DNA of 64,000 nucleotides from Lepisosteus oculatus. Its lineage: Eukaryota; Chordata; Actinopteri; Semionotiformes; Lepisosteidae. Each line of letters opens with the position of its first letter. The first letter of the stretch is position 1. The stretch covers positions 40,652,975 to 40,716,974 of the forward strand of contig NC_090709.1 of assembly GCF_040954835.1 (NCBI RefSeq). The letters run 5' to 3'. The notes under the pieces were generated by a model. It saw nothing but the letters and a program-made list of their open reading frames with translations, was not told the origin of the DNA and did no database searches. A program made the position numbers and the translations under genes. This document shows, piece after piece, positions 35,121-46,814 of the stretch.

Positions 35121-36920
35121 TCTCACACACTCACACACCCTGGACAGGACACCAGTCCATCACAGGACACCCACACACACTCACACACCCTGGACAGGAC
35201 AGCAGTCCATCACAGGACACACACACTCACACACCCTGGACAGGACACCAGTCCATCACAGGACACACACACACACACACCCTGGACAGGACACCAGTCC
35301 ATCACAGGACACACACACACTCTCACACACCCTGGACAGGACACCAGTCCATCACAGGACACACACACATACACTCACACACCCTGGACAGGACACCAGT
35401 CCATCACAGGACACACACACACTCACACACCCTGGTCAGGACACCAGTCCATCACAGGACACACACACTCACACACCCTGGACAGGACACACACACACAC
35501 TCACACACCCTGGACAGGACACCAGTCCATCACAGGACACACACACACACACACCCTGGACAGGACACCAGTCCATCACAGGACACACACACACACTCAC
35601 ACACCCTGGACAGGACACCAGTCCATCACAGGACACACACACACACACCCTGGACAGGACACCAGTCCATCACAGGACACACACACACACTCACACACCC
35701 TGGACAGGACACCAGTCCATCACAGGACACACACACACACACCCTGGACAGGACACCAGTCCATCACAGGACACACACACACACACACCCTGGACAGGAC
35801 ACCAGTCCATCACAGGACACACACACACTCACACACCCTGGACAGGACACCAGTCCATCACAGGACACACACACACTCACACACCCTGGACAGGACACCA
35901 GACCATCACAGGACACACACACTCACACACCCTGGACAGGACACAAGTCCATCACAGGACACACACACACACACTCACACACCCTGGACAGGACACCAGT
36001 CCATCACAGGACACACACTCACACTCACACACCCTGGACAATACACTAGTCCATCACAGGACACACTCACACTCACACACCCTGGACAGGACACCAGTCC
36101 ATCACAGGACACACACACACACACTCACACACCCTGGACAGGACACCAGTCCATCACAGGACACACACACTCACACACCCTGGACAGGACACCAGTCCAT
36201 CACAGGACACACACACACACTCACACACCCTGGACAGGACACCAGTCCATCACAGGACACACAAACACTCACTCACACACCCTGGACAGGACACCAGTCC
36301 ATCACAGGACACACACACACACTCACACACACTGGACAGGACACCAGTCCATCACAGGACACACACACACTCACACACCCTGGACAGGACACAAGTCCAT
36401 CACAGGACACACACACACACTCACACACCCTGGACAGGACACCAGTCCATCACAGGACACACACACACACTCACACACCCTGGACAGGACACCAGTCCAT
36501 CACAGGACACACACACACACACTCACACACACCCTGGACAGGACACCAGTCCATCACAGGACACACACACACACACACCCTGGACAGGACACCAGTCCAT
36601 CACAGGACACACACACTCACACACCCTGGACAGGACACCAGTCCATCACAGGACACACACACACTCACACACACTGGACAGGACACCAGTCCATCACAGG
36701 ACACACACACACACTCACACACCCTGGACAGGACACCAGTCCATCACAGGACACACACACACACACTCACACACCCTGGACAGGACACCAGTCCATCACA
36801 TGACACACACACACACACTCACACACCCTGGACAGGACACCAGTCCATCACAGGACACACACACACACACTCACACACACCCTGGACAGGACACCAGTCC
36901 ATCACAGGACACACACAGTT
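35121..36920 (+). repeat. Minisatellite of ctggacaggacaccagtcca type
   Basis: About 37 units of about 48 bp with variable (ac)n and tcacac. Long His/Thr-rich frames here (up to 912 codons) are artefacts. Confidence 0.95.
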
Positions 36921-37045
36921 CTCCCAGAAGCCAGTTAACCCACCAGCCTGTCTCTGGACTGTGGGAGGAAAGCAGAGCAGCTGAACCCACGCAAACACAG
37001 GGGGAACGTGCAGACTCCACGCAGACAGCACCCCCGGTGTGCGAG
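36921..37045 (+). mobile_element. Right part of the dispersed fish element that parents the minisatellite
   Basis: ccagttaacccaccagcct, tggactgtgggaggaaagc, acccacgcaaacacaggg and tgcagactccacgcag form a block common in fish genomes and normally adjacent to the ctggacagg motif (from recall). Confidence 0.55.
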
Positions 37046-37269
37046 GCATCAAAGCTGACCACCGACACACCATGCCTCACACAATCATAGCGAGGTTCCG
37101 TGGTCCAAAATATTTCAAGAGCAATTCAAGAGATCCCAGCTCAACAGGAGCCCCACCCCCCCAAGAAAAAAACAACAGACACGTGATATGATTTATAAAG
37201 TTATTGTTTCAATAAACGCACATGAAGAAGCGCAGAACCCCCCCAAAAAATACACAATCCAGTCTCATA

Positions 37270-37560
37270 AAGAGGGGCGAAGCGGCGGCTCTGTGGCTCA
37301 GGATCTGCGCCTGTGACCGGGAGGTTGCCGGTTCGAACCCCGCGGCCGGCAGAGGAATCCTACTCCGTTGGGCCCCTGAGCGAGGCCCTTCACCCCCAAC
37401 TGCTCCAGGGGTGCTGTACAATGGCAGACCCTGCGCTCTGACCCCCAGCTTCTCTCTCCCTGTCTGTGTCTCCTTGGAGAAAAGCTGGGGTCTGCGAAAA
37501 GAAGAATTCCTAATGCAAGAAATTGTATAGGGCTAATAAAGAAACATTATTATTATTATT
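37270..37560 (+). mobile_element. tRNA-derived SINE
   Basis: A-box-like tggctcaggatctg near 37294 and a good B box ggttcgaaccc at 37330-37340, then a tRNA-unrelated body and an aataaagaaac(att)n tail. Same family as 15018-15275. Confidence 0.8.
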
Positions 37561-38029
37561 AAACAGACGTACTGGAAGGCAAACTCAGCACAATAAATAC
37601 TCAAGACTTGTACACACACACACACATCCCGCAAATTCCAGAGCACCGCGGAAGAGGGTTCCACAGGCTACATGTTCCTCCTCTTCGCCTCTCAGCATCG
37701 GGTGAGCTCTGTATGTCACAGGCGAGAGCATCTGACGGCACACACCGCCGCGCGAAACAAGGAGCCAGTGAAAGAGAGTGGTTTCAAGCTGAAAGAAATC
37801 CCCAAGGCACGGAGCACACACAACTCACCGCACAGAGATGAGGAGTACTCTCGCTGTGCAAGTGGAGGTGTGTTTGTTGGAAGAGATATACAGTGGTTCA
37901 GTGAAGAGATCTGTTTGTTGGTTTTGAATGTTTTCAGGCACGCCTTCCGAGAATCGTCTACGTCTATCGACTCACGCGGGGAGATTCTCACAGGTGTGAT
38001 ACCTGATATTCAAAGTCGGAGCTGCGGGT
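37561..38029. other. Intergenic, no gene seen
   Basis: Mixed unique sequence without recognisable exons. Confidence 0.35.
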
Positions 38030-38525
38030 GAGCACTGGACATCATACACACAGGGCATCAGGTACACTGGGCATCATACACACAGGGCATCAGGTACACT
38101 GGACATCATACACATAGGGCATCAAGTACACTGGGCATTAGGTACACTGGACATCAGGTACACTGGGCATCAAACACACTGGGCATCAAACACACTGGGC
38201 ATCAGGTACACTGGACATCAAACACACTGGGCATCAGGTACACTGGGCATCATACACACAGGGCATCAGGTACACTGGGCATCATACACACTGGGCATCA
38301 GGTACACTGGGCATTAGGTACACTGGGCATCAAGTACACTGGACATCAGGTACACTGGGCATCAAACACACTGGGCATCAAACACACTGGGCATCAGGTA
38401 CACTGGGCATCATACACACTGGGCATCAGGTACACTGGACATCAGGTACACTGGACATCATACACACTGGGCATCAGGTACACTGGGCATCATACACACT
38501 GGACATCAGGTATACTGGACACCGC
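38030..38525. repeat. 16-20 bp repeat (actgggcatcaggtac)
   Basis: Short tandem units alternating gggcatcaggtacact and gggcatcatacacact. Confidence 0.93.
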
Positions 38526-38819
38526 ACAAAGCAACTGCCCAGCTAGTCCACCTGATTTCTATTTGTCTTCAATCTCCCAAATATTCTCACTGGAAACTCT
38601 GGTAGCAGGATCTTCTGGAGCCACAACTAGTCTGTAGACACAACAAACAGCAGTAGAGTTAGATCCTCAAAATAGACAAAATAGACCACCCATCTGGATA
38701 CACACAGACACAACCACACACTGACAGAGCTGGACATCACACACACACACTGGACTGACAGAGCTGGACACCACACACACAACCACACACTAGACTGACA
38801 CAGCTGGACACCACACACA

Positions 38820-39852
38820 CTGGTCCTGTCTCAGGCAGAGGGTCCTGTCAGGAGCAGTGAGTCCTGTCTCAGGCAGAGGGTCCTGTCAGGAGCAGTGAGT
38901 CCTGTCTCAGGCAGCAGGTCCTGTCAGGAGCAGTGAGTCCTGTCTCAGGCAGAGAGTCCTGTCAGGAGCAGTGAGTCCTGTCTCAGGCAGAGGGTCCTGT
39001 CAGGAGCAGTGAGTCCTGTCTCAGGCAGCGGGTCCTGTCAGGAGCAGTGAGTCCTGTCTCAGGCAGAGGGTCCTGTCAGGAGCAGTGAGTCCTGTCTCAG
39101 GCAGAGGGTCCTGTCAGGAGCAGTGAGTCCTATCTCAGGCAGCAGGTCCTGTCAGGAGCAGTGGGCCCTGTCTCAGGCACCGAGTCCTGTCAGGAGCAGT
39201 GAGTCCTGTCTCAGGCAGAGGGTCCTGTCAGGAGCAGTGAGTCCTGTCTCAGGCAGCAGGTCCTGTCAGGAGCAGTGGGCCCTGTCTCAGGCAGCGGGTC
39301 CTGTCAGGAGCAGTGAGTCCTGTCTCAGGCAGCAGGTCCTGTCTCAGGCAGCAGGTCCTGTCAGGAGCAGTGAGTCCTGTCTCAGGCAGCAGGTCCTGTC
39401 AGGAGCAGTGAGTCCTGTCTCAGGCAGCAGGTCCTGTCAGGAGCAGTGAGTCCTATCTCAGGCAGCGGGTCCTGTCAGGAGCAGTGAGTCCTGTCTCAGG
39501 CAGTGGGTCCTGTCTCAGGCAGCAGGTGCTGTCAGGAGCAGTGAGTCCTGTCTCAGGCAGCAGGTCCTGTCAGGAGCAGTGAGTCCTGTCTCAGGCAGCG
39601 GGTCCTGTCAGGAGCAGTGAGTCCTGTCTCAGGCAGTGGGTCCTGTCTCAGGCAGCAGGTCCTGTCAGGAGCAGTGAGTCCTGTCTCAGGCAGCGGGTCC
39701 CGTCTCAGGCAGCGAGTCCTGTCAGGAGCAGTGAGTCCTGTCTCAGGCAGCGGGTCCCGTCTCAGGCAGCGGGTCCCGTCTCAGGCAGCGGGTCCTGTCA
39801 GGAGCAGTGAGTCCTGTCTCAGGCAGCGGGTCCTGTCTCAGGCAGCGGGTCT
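38820..39852 (+). repeat. About 38-bp minisatellite (second array)
   Basis: Same family as 33220-34470. It ends 16 nt before the stop-codon side of the last lectin exon (39869). Confidence 0.95.
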
Positions 39853-39868
39853 CAGACTCACCTCCTCC

Positions 39869-39964
39869 CTATTCCGCTGGGCAAAAAACCCGTCCGTCCG
39901 GCTGCTCTCTCCAGCGCAGGGTGTGGTTCCCCAGGAGACCCCGCTGGGCCAGCAGGACCTCCAT
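39869..39964 (-). CDS. C-terminal exon (LRWREQPDGRVF)
   Basis: The exon is 96 nt, phase 0, acceptor gtgtctgcag. It starts MEVLLAQRGLLGNHT and ends with TAG. A GTGAGT shortly after the stop could be a 3' UTR donor. Confidence 0.78.
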   Translation of the reverse strand: MEVLLAQRGLLGNHTLRWREQPDGRVFCPAE

Positions 39965-42900
39965 CTGCAGACACAGACGGACTTAGCACTGAGCGCCGGG
40001 CTGTGTGCTCACAGCTGTGCTCAGTGACTCAACACTCAGGCCTGCGGCACTGTACGACAGCTCACACGGCGCCAGCGTGCGCCTCAGACACAGCGCTACC
40101 AGCCCTGGATTCGAGCAACACGGGTTCGAGCTGTGAAGCATCGTGTCGCAGAGCAGATCTGCTCCGTCTCTCCTGCTGAGCCCCTGATCTGAATCCCTGA
40201 GGATCAGGGACAGGAAGGTTCCCTTTATAGCCCACCTGTCGACATCTGGAACAGTCCAGCTCGGGGTCTGAACCCCAGTCACACACCAGACACACTCAGC
40301 TCCCGCCTACCTGCTCCAGGAGTCTGTGCCTCGTCTCGGCGTCGTTCCCAATCGGCTCTTCGCTCCCGGCGATCTTCAGCCTCAGGATGGTCCTCTTCCT
40401 CGTCCGCGTCTGGGGATCTGGGGAGACAGGCGTCAGTGAGGTCAGGTGAGGTGTGTGATGAAGTCAGGTGAGGTGTGAGAGTGTGTGATGAGGTCAGGTG
40501 AGGTGTGTGATGAGGTCAGGTGAGGTGTGTGGGTGTGTGATGAGGTCAGGTGAGGTGTGTGGGTGTGTGATGAGGTCAGGTGAGGTGTGTGATGAGGGCA
40601 GGTGAGGTGTGTGGGTGTGTGATGAGGTCAGGTGAGGTGTGTGAGTGTGTGATGAGGTCAGGTGAGGTGTGTGGGTGTGTGATGAGGTCAGGTGAGGTGT
40701 GTGATGAGGTCAGGTGAGGTGTGTGATGAGGGCAGGTGAGGTGTGTGGGTGTGTGATGAGGTCAGGTGAGGTGTGTGAGTGTGTGATGAGGTCAGGTGAG
40801 GTGTGTGGGTGTGTGATGAGGTCAGGTGAGGTGTGTGGGTGTGATGAGGTCAGGTGAGGTGTGAGAGTGTGTGATGAGGTCAGGTGAGGTGTGTGGGTGT
40901 GTGATGAGGTCAGGTGAGGGTTAAGGGTGTGTGATGAGGTCAGGTGAGGAGTGTGAGTGTGTGATGAGGGCAGGTGAGGTGTGTGGGTGTGTGATGAGGT
41001 CAGGTGAGGGTTAAGGGTGTGTGATGAGGTCAGGTGAGGAGTGAGAGTGTGTGATGAGGGCAGGTGAGGTGTGTGAGTGTGTGATGAGGTCAGGTGAGGT
41101 GTGTGGGTGTGATGAGGTCAGGTGAGGTGTGAGAGTGTGTGATGAGGTCAGGTGAGGTGTGTGGGTGTGTGATGAGGTCAGGTGAGGGTTAAGGGTGTGT
41201 GATGAGGTCAGGTGAGGAGTGAGAGTGTGTGATGAGGTCAGGTGAGGTGTGTGGGTGTGTGATGAGGTCAGGTGAGGGTTAAGGGTGTGTGATGAGGTCA
41301 GGTGAGGAGTGAGAGTGTGTGATGAGGGCAGGTGAGGAGTGAGAGTGTGTGATGAGGGCAGGTGATCCTCCTGTCTGTAACAGACAAGTCTGTGTGAGAC
41401 TGTAGTGTACCTGAGCCCTGTGGACACCGTGACACTGCAGCTACAGCTATATAATCTCCAAGTCCTCTCATTGCTGGTGAAGTGATACTCACATGTAACA
41501 GCAGGGGGTGACACAGAGGCTGTGGGCGTGTCAGTAGATGGTGTTGTCTCAGGAGTTGTGGGGGTGTCAGTAGATGTTGTCTCAGGAGTTGTGGGGGTGT
41601 CAGTAGATGGTGGTGTCTCAGGGGTTGTGAGGGTGTCAGTAGATGGTGTTGTCTCAGGAGTTGTGGGGGTATCAGTAGATGGTGTTGTCTCAGGAGTTGT
41701 GGGGGTGTCAATAGATGGTGTTGTCTCAGGGGTTGTGGGGGTGTCAGTAGATGGTGTTGTCTCAGGGGTTGTGGGGGTGTCAGTAGATGTTGTCTCAGGA
41801 GTTGTGGGGGTGTCAGTAGATGGTGGTGTCTCAGGGGTTGTGAGGGTGTCAGTAGATGGTGTTGTCTCAGGAGTTGTGGGGGTATCAGTAGATGGTGTTG
41901 TCTCAGGAGTTGTGGGGGTGTCAGTAGATGGTGTTGTCTCAGGAGTTGTGGGGGTGTCAGTAGATGGTGTTGTCTCAGGGGTTGTGGGGGTGTCAGTAGA
42001 TGGTGTTGTCTCAGGGGTTGTGGGGGTGTCAGTAGATGGTGTTGTCTCAGGGGTTGTGGGGGTGTCAGTAGATGGTGGTATCTCAGGAGTTGTGGGGGTG
42101 TCAGTAGATGGTGTTGTCTCAGGGGTTGTGGGGGTGTCAGTAGATGGTGTTGTCTCAGGAGTTGTGGGGGTGTCAGTAGATGGTGTTGTCTCAGGGGTTG
42201 TGGGGGTGTCAGTAGATGGTGTTGTCTCAGGGGTTGTGGGGGTGTCAGTAGATGGTGTTGTCTCAGGCGTTGTGCGGGTGTCAGTAGATGGTGTTGTCTC
42301 AGGCGTTGTGCGGGTGTCAGTAGATGGTGTTGTCTCAGGGGTTGTGTGGGTGTCAGTAGATGTTGTCTCAGGAGTTGTGGGGGTGTCAGTAGATGTTGTC
42401 TCAGGGGTTGTGGGGGTGTCAGAAGATGGTGTTGTCTCAGGGGTTGTGGGGGTGTCAGTAGATGGTGTTGTCTCAGGAGTTGTGGGGGTGTCAGTAGATG
42501 GTGTTGTCTCAGGGGTTGTGGAGGTGTCAGTAGATGGTGTTGTCTCAGGGGTTGTGGGGGTGTCAGTAGATGGTGTTGTCTCAGGGGTTGTGGGGGTGTC
42601 AGTAGATGGTGTTGTCTCAGGGGTTGTGGGGGTGTCAGTAGATGTTGTCTCAGGAGTTGTGGGGGTGTCAGTAGATGTTGTCTCAGGGGTTGTGGGGGTG
42701 TCAGTAGATGTTGTCTCAGGAGTTGTGGGGGTGTCAGTAGATGTTGTCTCAGGGGTTGTGGGGGTGTCAGTAGATGGTGTTGTCTCAGGGGTTGTGGGGG
42801 TGTCAGTAGATGGTGTTGTCTCAGGGGTTGTGGGGGTGTCAGTAGATGGTGTTGTCTCAGGGGTTGTGGGGGTGTCAGTAGATGGTGTTGTCTCAGGGGT

Positions 42901-45900
42901 TGTGGGGGTGTCAGTAGATGGTGTTGTCTCAGGAGTTGTGGGGGTGTCAGTAGATGGTGTTGTCTCAGGGGTTGTGGGGGTGTCAGTAGATGGTGTTGTC
43001 TCAGGGGTTGTGGGGGTGTCAGTAGATGTTGTCTCAGGGGTTGTGGGGGTGTCAGTAGATGGTGTTGGCTCAGGGGTTGTGGGGGTGTCAGTAGATGGTG
43101 TTGGCTCAGGGGTTGTGGGGGTGTCAGTAGATGGTGTTGTCTCAGGGGTTGTGGGGGTGTCAGTAGATGGTGTTGTCTCAGGGGTTGTGGGGGTGTCAGT
43201 AGATGTTGTCTCAGGGGTTGTGGGGGTGTCAGTAGATGGTGTTGGCTCAGGGGTTGTGGGGGTGTCAGTAGATGGTGTTGGCTCAGGGGTTGTGGGGGTG
43301 TCAGTAGATGGTGTTGTCTCAGGGGTTGTGGGGGTGTCAGTAGATGGTGTTGTCTCAGGGGTTGTGGGGGTGTCAGTAGATGGTGTCTCAGGGGTTGTGG
43401 GGGTGTCAGTAGATGGTGTCTCAGGGGTTGTGGGGGTGTCAGTAGATGGTGTTGTCTCAGGGGTTGTGGGGGTGTCAGTAGATGGTGTTGTCTCAGGGGT
43501 TGTGGGGGTGTCAGTAGATGGTGTCTCAGTATTGTAGTTCCCTGTAAGAAGAAACGGTGAGAAAACTCATAATTTTCGTAGTAGATTCAGTCTTTGGGAT
43601 TCATTCTAATTTACTTAACTGTGATGAGGTCAGGTGAGGTGTGTGGGTGTGTGATGAGGTCATGTGAGGTGTGTGGGTGTGTGATGAGGTCAGGTGAGGT
43701 GTGTGGGTGAGTGATGAGGGCAGGTGAGGTGTGTGGGTGTGTGATGAGGTCAGGTGAGGTGTGTGAGTGTGTGATGAGATCAGGTGAGGTGTGTGATGAG
43801 GTCAGGTGAGGTGTGTGATGAGATCAGATGAGGTGTGGACAGGTGAGGGGCAGTGTGGTGGGTTCAGGTGAATCTCTCCCTGGGGAGGTCAGGGTATCTC
43901 ACCATTATAGCAGATGAAGGGATATGCGTCGTTACAAGAAGCATCGTTCCAACCTCCTCTTTTAGTATATAAGAACAGAGATCCACACTTCTCAATGCCA
44001 CCACTGTCAGGCTGTTCTATACTCCAGTTGCGGAATGCGGAATTCCTCTGGTCCGACCACCTCCAGGCGTCCCTGAACAGACCGATCCACACGGACTCGT
44101 TCTTCATCACCTTCCTGACCTCCTCATTTTCACTCCTGCTCCTCACACTGACCAGGTCTGTGTGATTCACTCTGCAGTACCTCTGGGCTGCTCTCCAGTC
44201 TAGTTTGTCCTCAACCAGGACGTATCTCTGTGTGGGACCACCGCTCTCTGTAAGAACACACAGTGAGGCTGTTACTGACAGCGCTGGGACCAGCAGAGCC
44301 TGGCTCTCCTCCTGTACCCCTCTGTGAACAGATCTGTCCTCACAAACCCCACGCACAGACAGAGGAGCTGAGGACACGGGAGCTGAAGGGACAGAGCCCA
44401 ACAGTTCAACAGTCATCATATTGTATGTAAGATAATGAGTGTCATTTTTCTGAGATCGCTATGATATCATCTTCTAAAAATGATGTATAAACAGCACAAA
44501 GTGAGGTTGAGTTTTTATCATCACTGATCTGATGCCCCCCTCCTGTGCGCTGCAGTGCTCACACAGGTGTGTCTGTGAAATCGGTCTTTAACCTGCTGTA
44601 GGGAAAGGCAGCCTTGCTAAACGAAAGGCTCACCTGCAGCGCCTGACAGAGAAACCTGCCCTGATGGCACGACTCCTCAGCGCTGCACAGATCTCAAGAT
44701 ACCAGCAAGACACACAGCCCTGAGCAGACACTGGGCACCACTGGGGCCCACTGTCGATTACAGTGAGACGAGAGTGATGTCAGGGGCCCGCGAAGGGGTT
44801 CTGAGAGGTGCAGGCTTTTATTTCTTATTCTCAGAGCTTCCCAGTCACCTACTTGGTATTTAGAAAACCCCATGAACAACTTCCCTGTTGCTCTCTGTGT
44901 ATCTGTAAATCATCATGAAAATTATGCCTTATCTGTTTGTAGCAAACACTTAAAGTTAAGAAAAACAGATGAACAGATTTGCACACACCCGTTTTGCATG
45001 CATAGTTTTGATGTACAATATATTACTTGATATGTATTTTTATCAATACAATATATGTAGTACCGTTGTAACAGATGAAGGGCTTCTTTTCAGTCCAGTT
45101 GCTAGCTTCCCACTGTCCATCACTGTTCATTTCTGTACTGTTGCATGCAGTTGTTGGATCTGGGGAACCAGAGCTCCAGTTGCGGTATTCAGCCTCTCCA
45201 TGCTTGTAGAAGCCCCACTTCGACAGGGACCAGTGCCACTGCTCTGGGTCTACTTTATACAGCCCGATCCAGGCCTGATCAACAGAGATGTCTGTTTCGC
45301 TGAGGAGTCTCCTCAGCTCTTCTGCATCGTCGAAGGTGGCCAGGTCAGTGTGTTTCTCCCTGCAGTAGCGCTGTGCTGAGGTCCAGTTCAGTGGTGAGCT
45401 GACAAAGTGATACTGACGCCTCTGACACTGAGAGAGGGAGCAGAGCCCTGGAGACACACAGAGACTGTCAGACAGAGCTCTGGAGACACACAGAGACTGT
45501 CAGACAGAGCCCTGGAGACACACAGGACACACAGAGACTGTCAGACAGAGCCCTGGAGACACACAGGACACACAGAGACTGTCAGACAGAGCCCTGGAGA
45601 CACACAGAGACTGTCAGACAGAGCCCTGGAGACACACAGAGACTGTCAGACAGAGCCCTGGGGACACACAGAGACTGTCAGACAGAGCCCTGGAGACACA
45701 CAGAGACTGTCAGACAGAGCTCTGGAGACACACAGAGACTGTCAGACAGAGCCCTGGGGACACACAGAGACTGTCAGACAGAGCCCTGGAGACACACAGA
45801 GACTGTCAGACAGAGCCCTGGAGACACACAGGACACACAGAGACTGTCAGACAGAGCCCTGGAGACACACAGAGACTGTCAGACAGAGCCCTGGGGACAC

Positions 45901-46448
45901 ACAGAGGCTGTCAGACAGAGCCCTGGAGACACACAAAGACTGTGAGACAGAGCCCTGGAGACACACAGAGACTGTGAGACAGAGCCCTGGAGACACACAG
46001 AGACTGTCAGACAGAGCCCTGGAGACACACAGAGACTGTCAGACAGAGCCCTGGAGACACACAGAGACTGTCAGACAGAGCTCTGGAGACACACAGGACA
46101 CACAGAGACTGTCAGACAGAGCCCTGGAGACACACAGAGACTGTGAGACAGAGCCCTGGAGACACACAGGACACAAAGACTGTCAGACAGAGCCCTGGAG
46201 ACACAGAGACTGTCAGACAGAGCTCTGGAGACACACAGGACACACAGAGACTGTCAGACAGAGCTCTGGAGACACACAGAACACACAGAGAATGTCAGAC
46301 AGAGCCCACATTTGATGCTGCTGCTCTCTGTCTCCTCTGTACAGTCTGGCCAGGCCTGGAGAACTACTGTCTGCATCTGAGGACACATTCAGTCACATGA
46401 GAAATACTGACCTGAAAGAAGCAGGGTGAGAATCACCCTCCCCTCCAT
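39869..46448 (-). CDS. Secreted two-CTLD lectin with mucin-like VNTR, six exons
   Basis: Exons on the minus strand: 46412-46448 (leader MEGRVILTLLLSG), 45064-45447 (CTLD1), 43903-44247 (CTLD2, QPD and WND), 41493-43541 (mucin VNTR), 40311-40417, 39869-39964 (stop TAG). Phases are 1,1,1,1,0 and the sum is 3018 nt, 1005 aa. The VNTR encodes about 57 repeats of PSTDTPTTPETT, expected to be densely O-glycosylated. The C-terminus reads LRWREQPDGRVFCPAE, matching, from recall, the LRWRxQPDGxVF end of fish macrophage-mannose-receptor-like lectins that also lack a TM helix. No hydrophobic span follows the VNTR, so secretion is likely. CTLD2 keeps the Ca2+ site; CTLD1 does not. Confidence 0.8.
39965..40310. 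other. Intron 5 of the mucin lectin
   Basis: About 350 nt unique sequence, no further exon seen. Confidence 0.5.
40311..40417 (-). CDS. Penultimate exon of the mucin lectin
   Basis: The exon is 107 nt, acceptor gtctccccag, donor GTAGGC, phase 1 in and 0 out. It encodes RTRKRTILRLKIAGSEEPIG and an ETRHRLLEQ helix. It is basic and charged, not a membrane span. Confidence 0.75.
40435..41365. repeat. About 30-bp minisatellite in intron 4 of the mucin lectin
   Basis: Same family as 25430-27170, with a local variant (gagggttaagggtgtgtgat). Confidence 0.95.
41493..43541 (-). CDS. Mucin-like VNTR exon, 2049 nt
   Basis: Starts after gtttcttcttacag with GNYNTETPSTD (the G of CTLD2 completes Gly), ends ...PTASVSPPAVT before T|GTGAGT. 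Units are 36 or 33 nt, every change being a multiple of three, and every variant unit I checked stays open (SSD, SID, TLTTP, EPT, TRTTP). It lacks Met codons, so ATG-based ORF calling misses it. Confidence 0.85.
43620..43835. repeat. Short minisatellite in intron 3 of the mucin lectin
   Basis: About 7 units of the gatgaggtcaggtgaggtgt family. Confidence 0.93.
43903..44247 (-). CDS. CTLD2 exon of the mucin lectin
   Basis: The exon is 345 nt, identical in boundaries to 27233-27577. QPDSGGIEKC replaces QPDNDGRENC. WNDASC and PFICY are conserved. Confidence 0.85.
45064..45447 (-). CDS. CTLD1 exon of the mucin lectin
   Basis: The exon is 384 nt and nearly identical to 28457-28840, including the Cys-to-Trp change. 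Differences cluster in the N-terminal half (SSPLNW, EKHTDLATFDD). Confidence 0.83.
45448..46300. repeat. About 32-bp minisatellite in the mucin lectin leader intron
   Basis: Expanded counterpart of 28841-29405. The 302-codon frame across it is an artefact. Confidence 0.93.
46412..46448 (-). CDS. Leader exon of the mucin lectin
   Basis: The exon is 37 nt, phase 1, G|GTCAGT donor. Core VILTLLLS. Confidence 0.72.
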
Positions 46449-46454
46449 GGCTGT

Positions 46455-46665
46455 GTGAGAGCAGGCACAGGTGAGAGCAGGCACAGGTGAGGTCAGGCAC
46501 AGGTGAGGTCAGGCACAGGTGAGCTGGTGTAGGTGAGGTCTGGCACAGGTGAGATCTGGTGTAGGTGAGAGCAGACACAGGTGAGGTCAGACACAGGTGA
46601 GGTCAGGCAGAGGTGAGAGCAGACGCAGGTGAGGTCTGGTGTAGGTGAGAGCAGAGGGTCAGAAC
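46455..46665. repeat. Short gcacaggtgaggtcag repeat at the 5' flank of the mucin lectin
   Basis: About 15 degenerate units directly upstream of the leader ATG, occupying the expected promoter position. Confidence 0.8.
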
Positions 46666-46814
46666 TCCAGTTCAGGATCAGCCCTGTGAGATGGGATCAC
46701 TTTTACTGCTTGAATTGTAGCGGCTAACAGTGTAGAACAGAGATCCCCAACCCTGGTCCTGCTGTGTCTACAGGTGCTCAGTGATGATGGGCTCCTGATG
46801 ACCTTAATCGGCTC

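Noticed and set aside
34246-36984. 912-codon open frame rich in His/Thr/Pro
   Set aside because: It runs through two unrelated minisatellites and unique sequence. Its second half (34929-36803) overlaps an equally open frame, and it has no domain or splice context.
41522-43537. 671-codon plus-strand frame (VSVDGVVSGVVG repeats)
   Set aside because: It is the shadow of the minus-strand mucin exon, which has matching splice phases at both ends. The plus frame has none.
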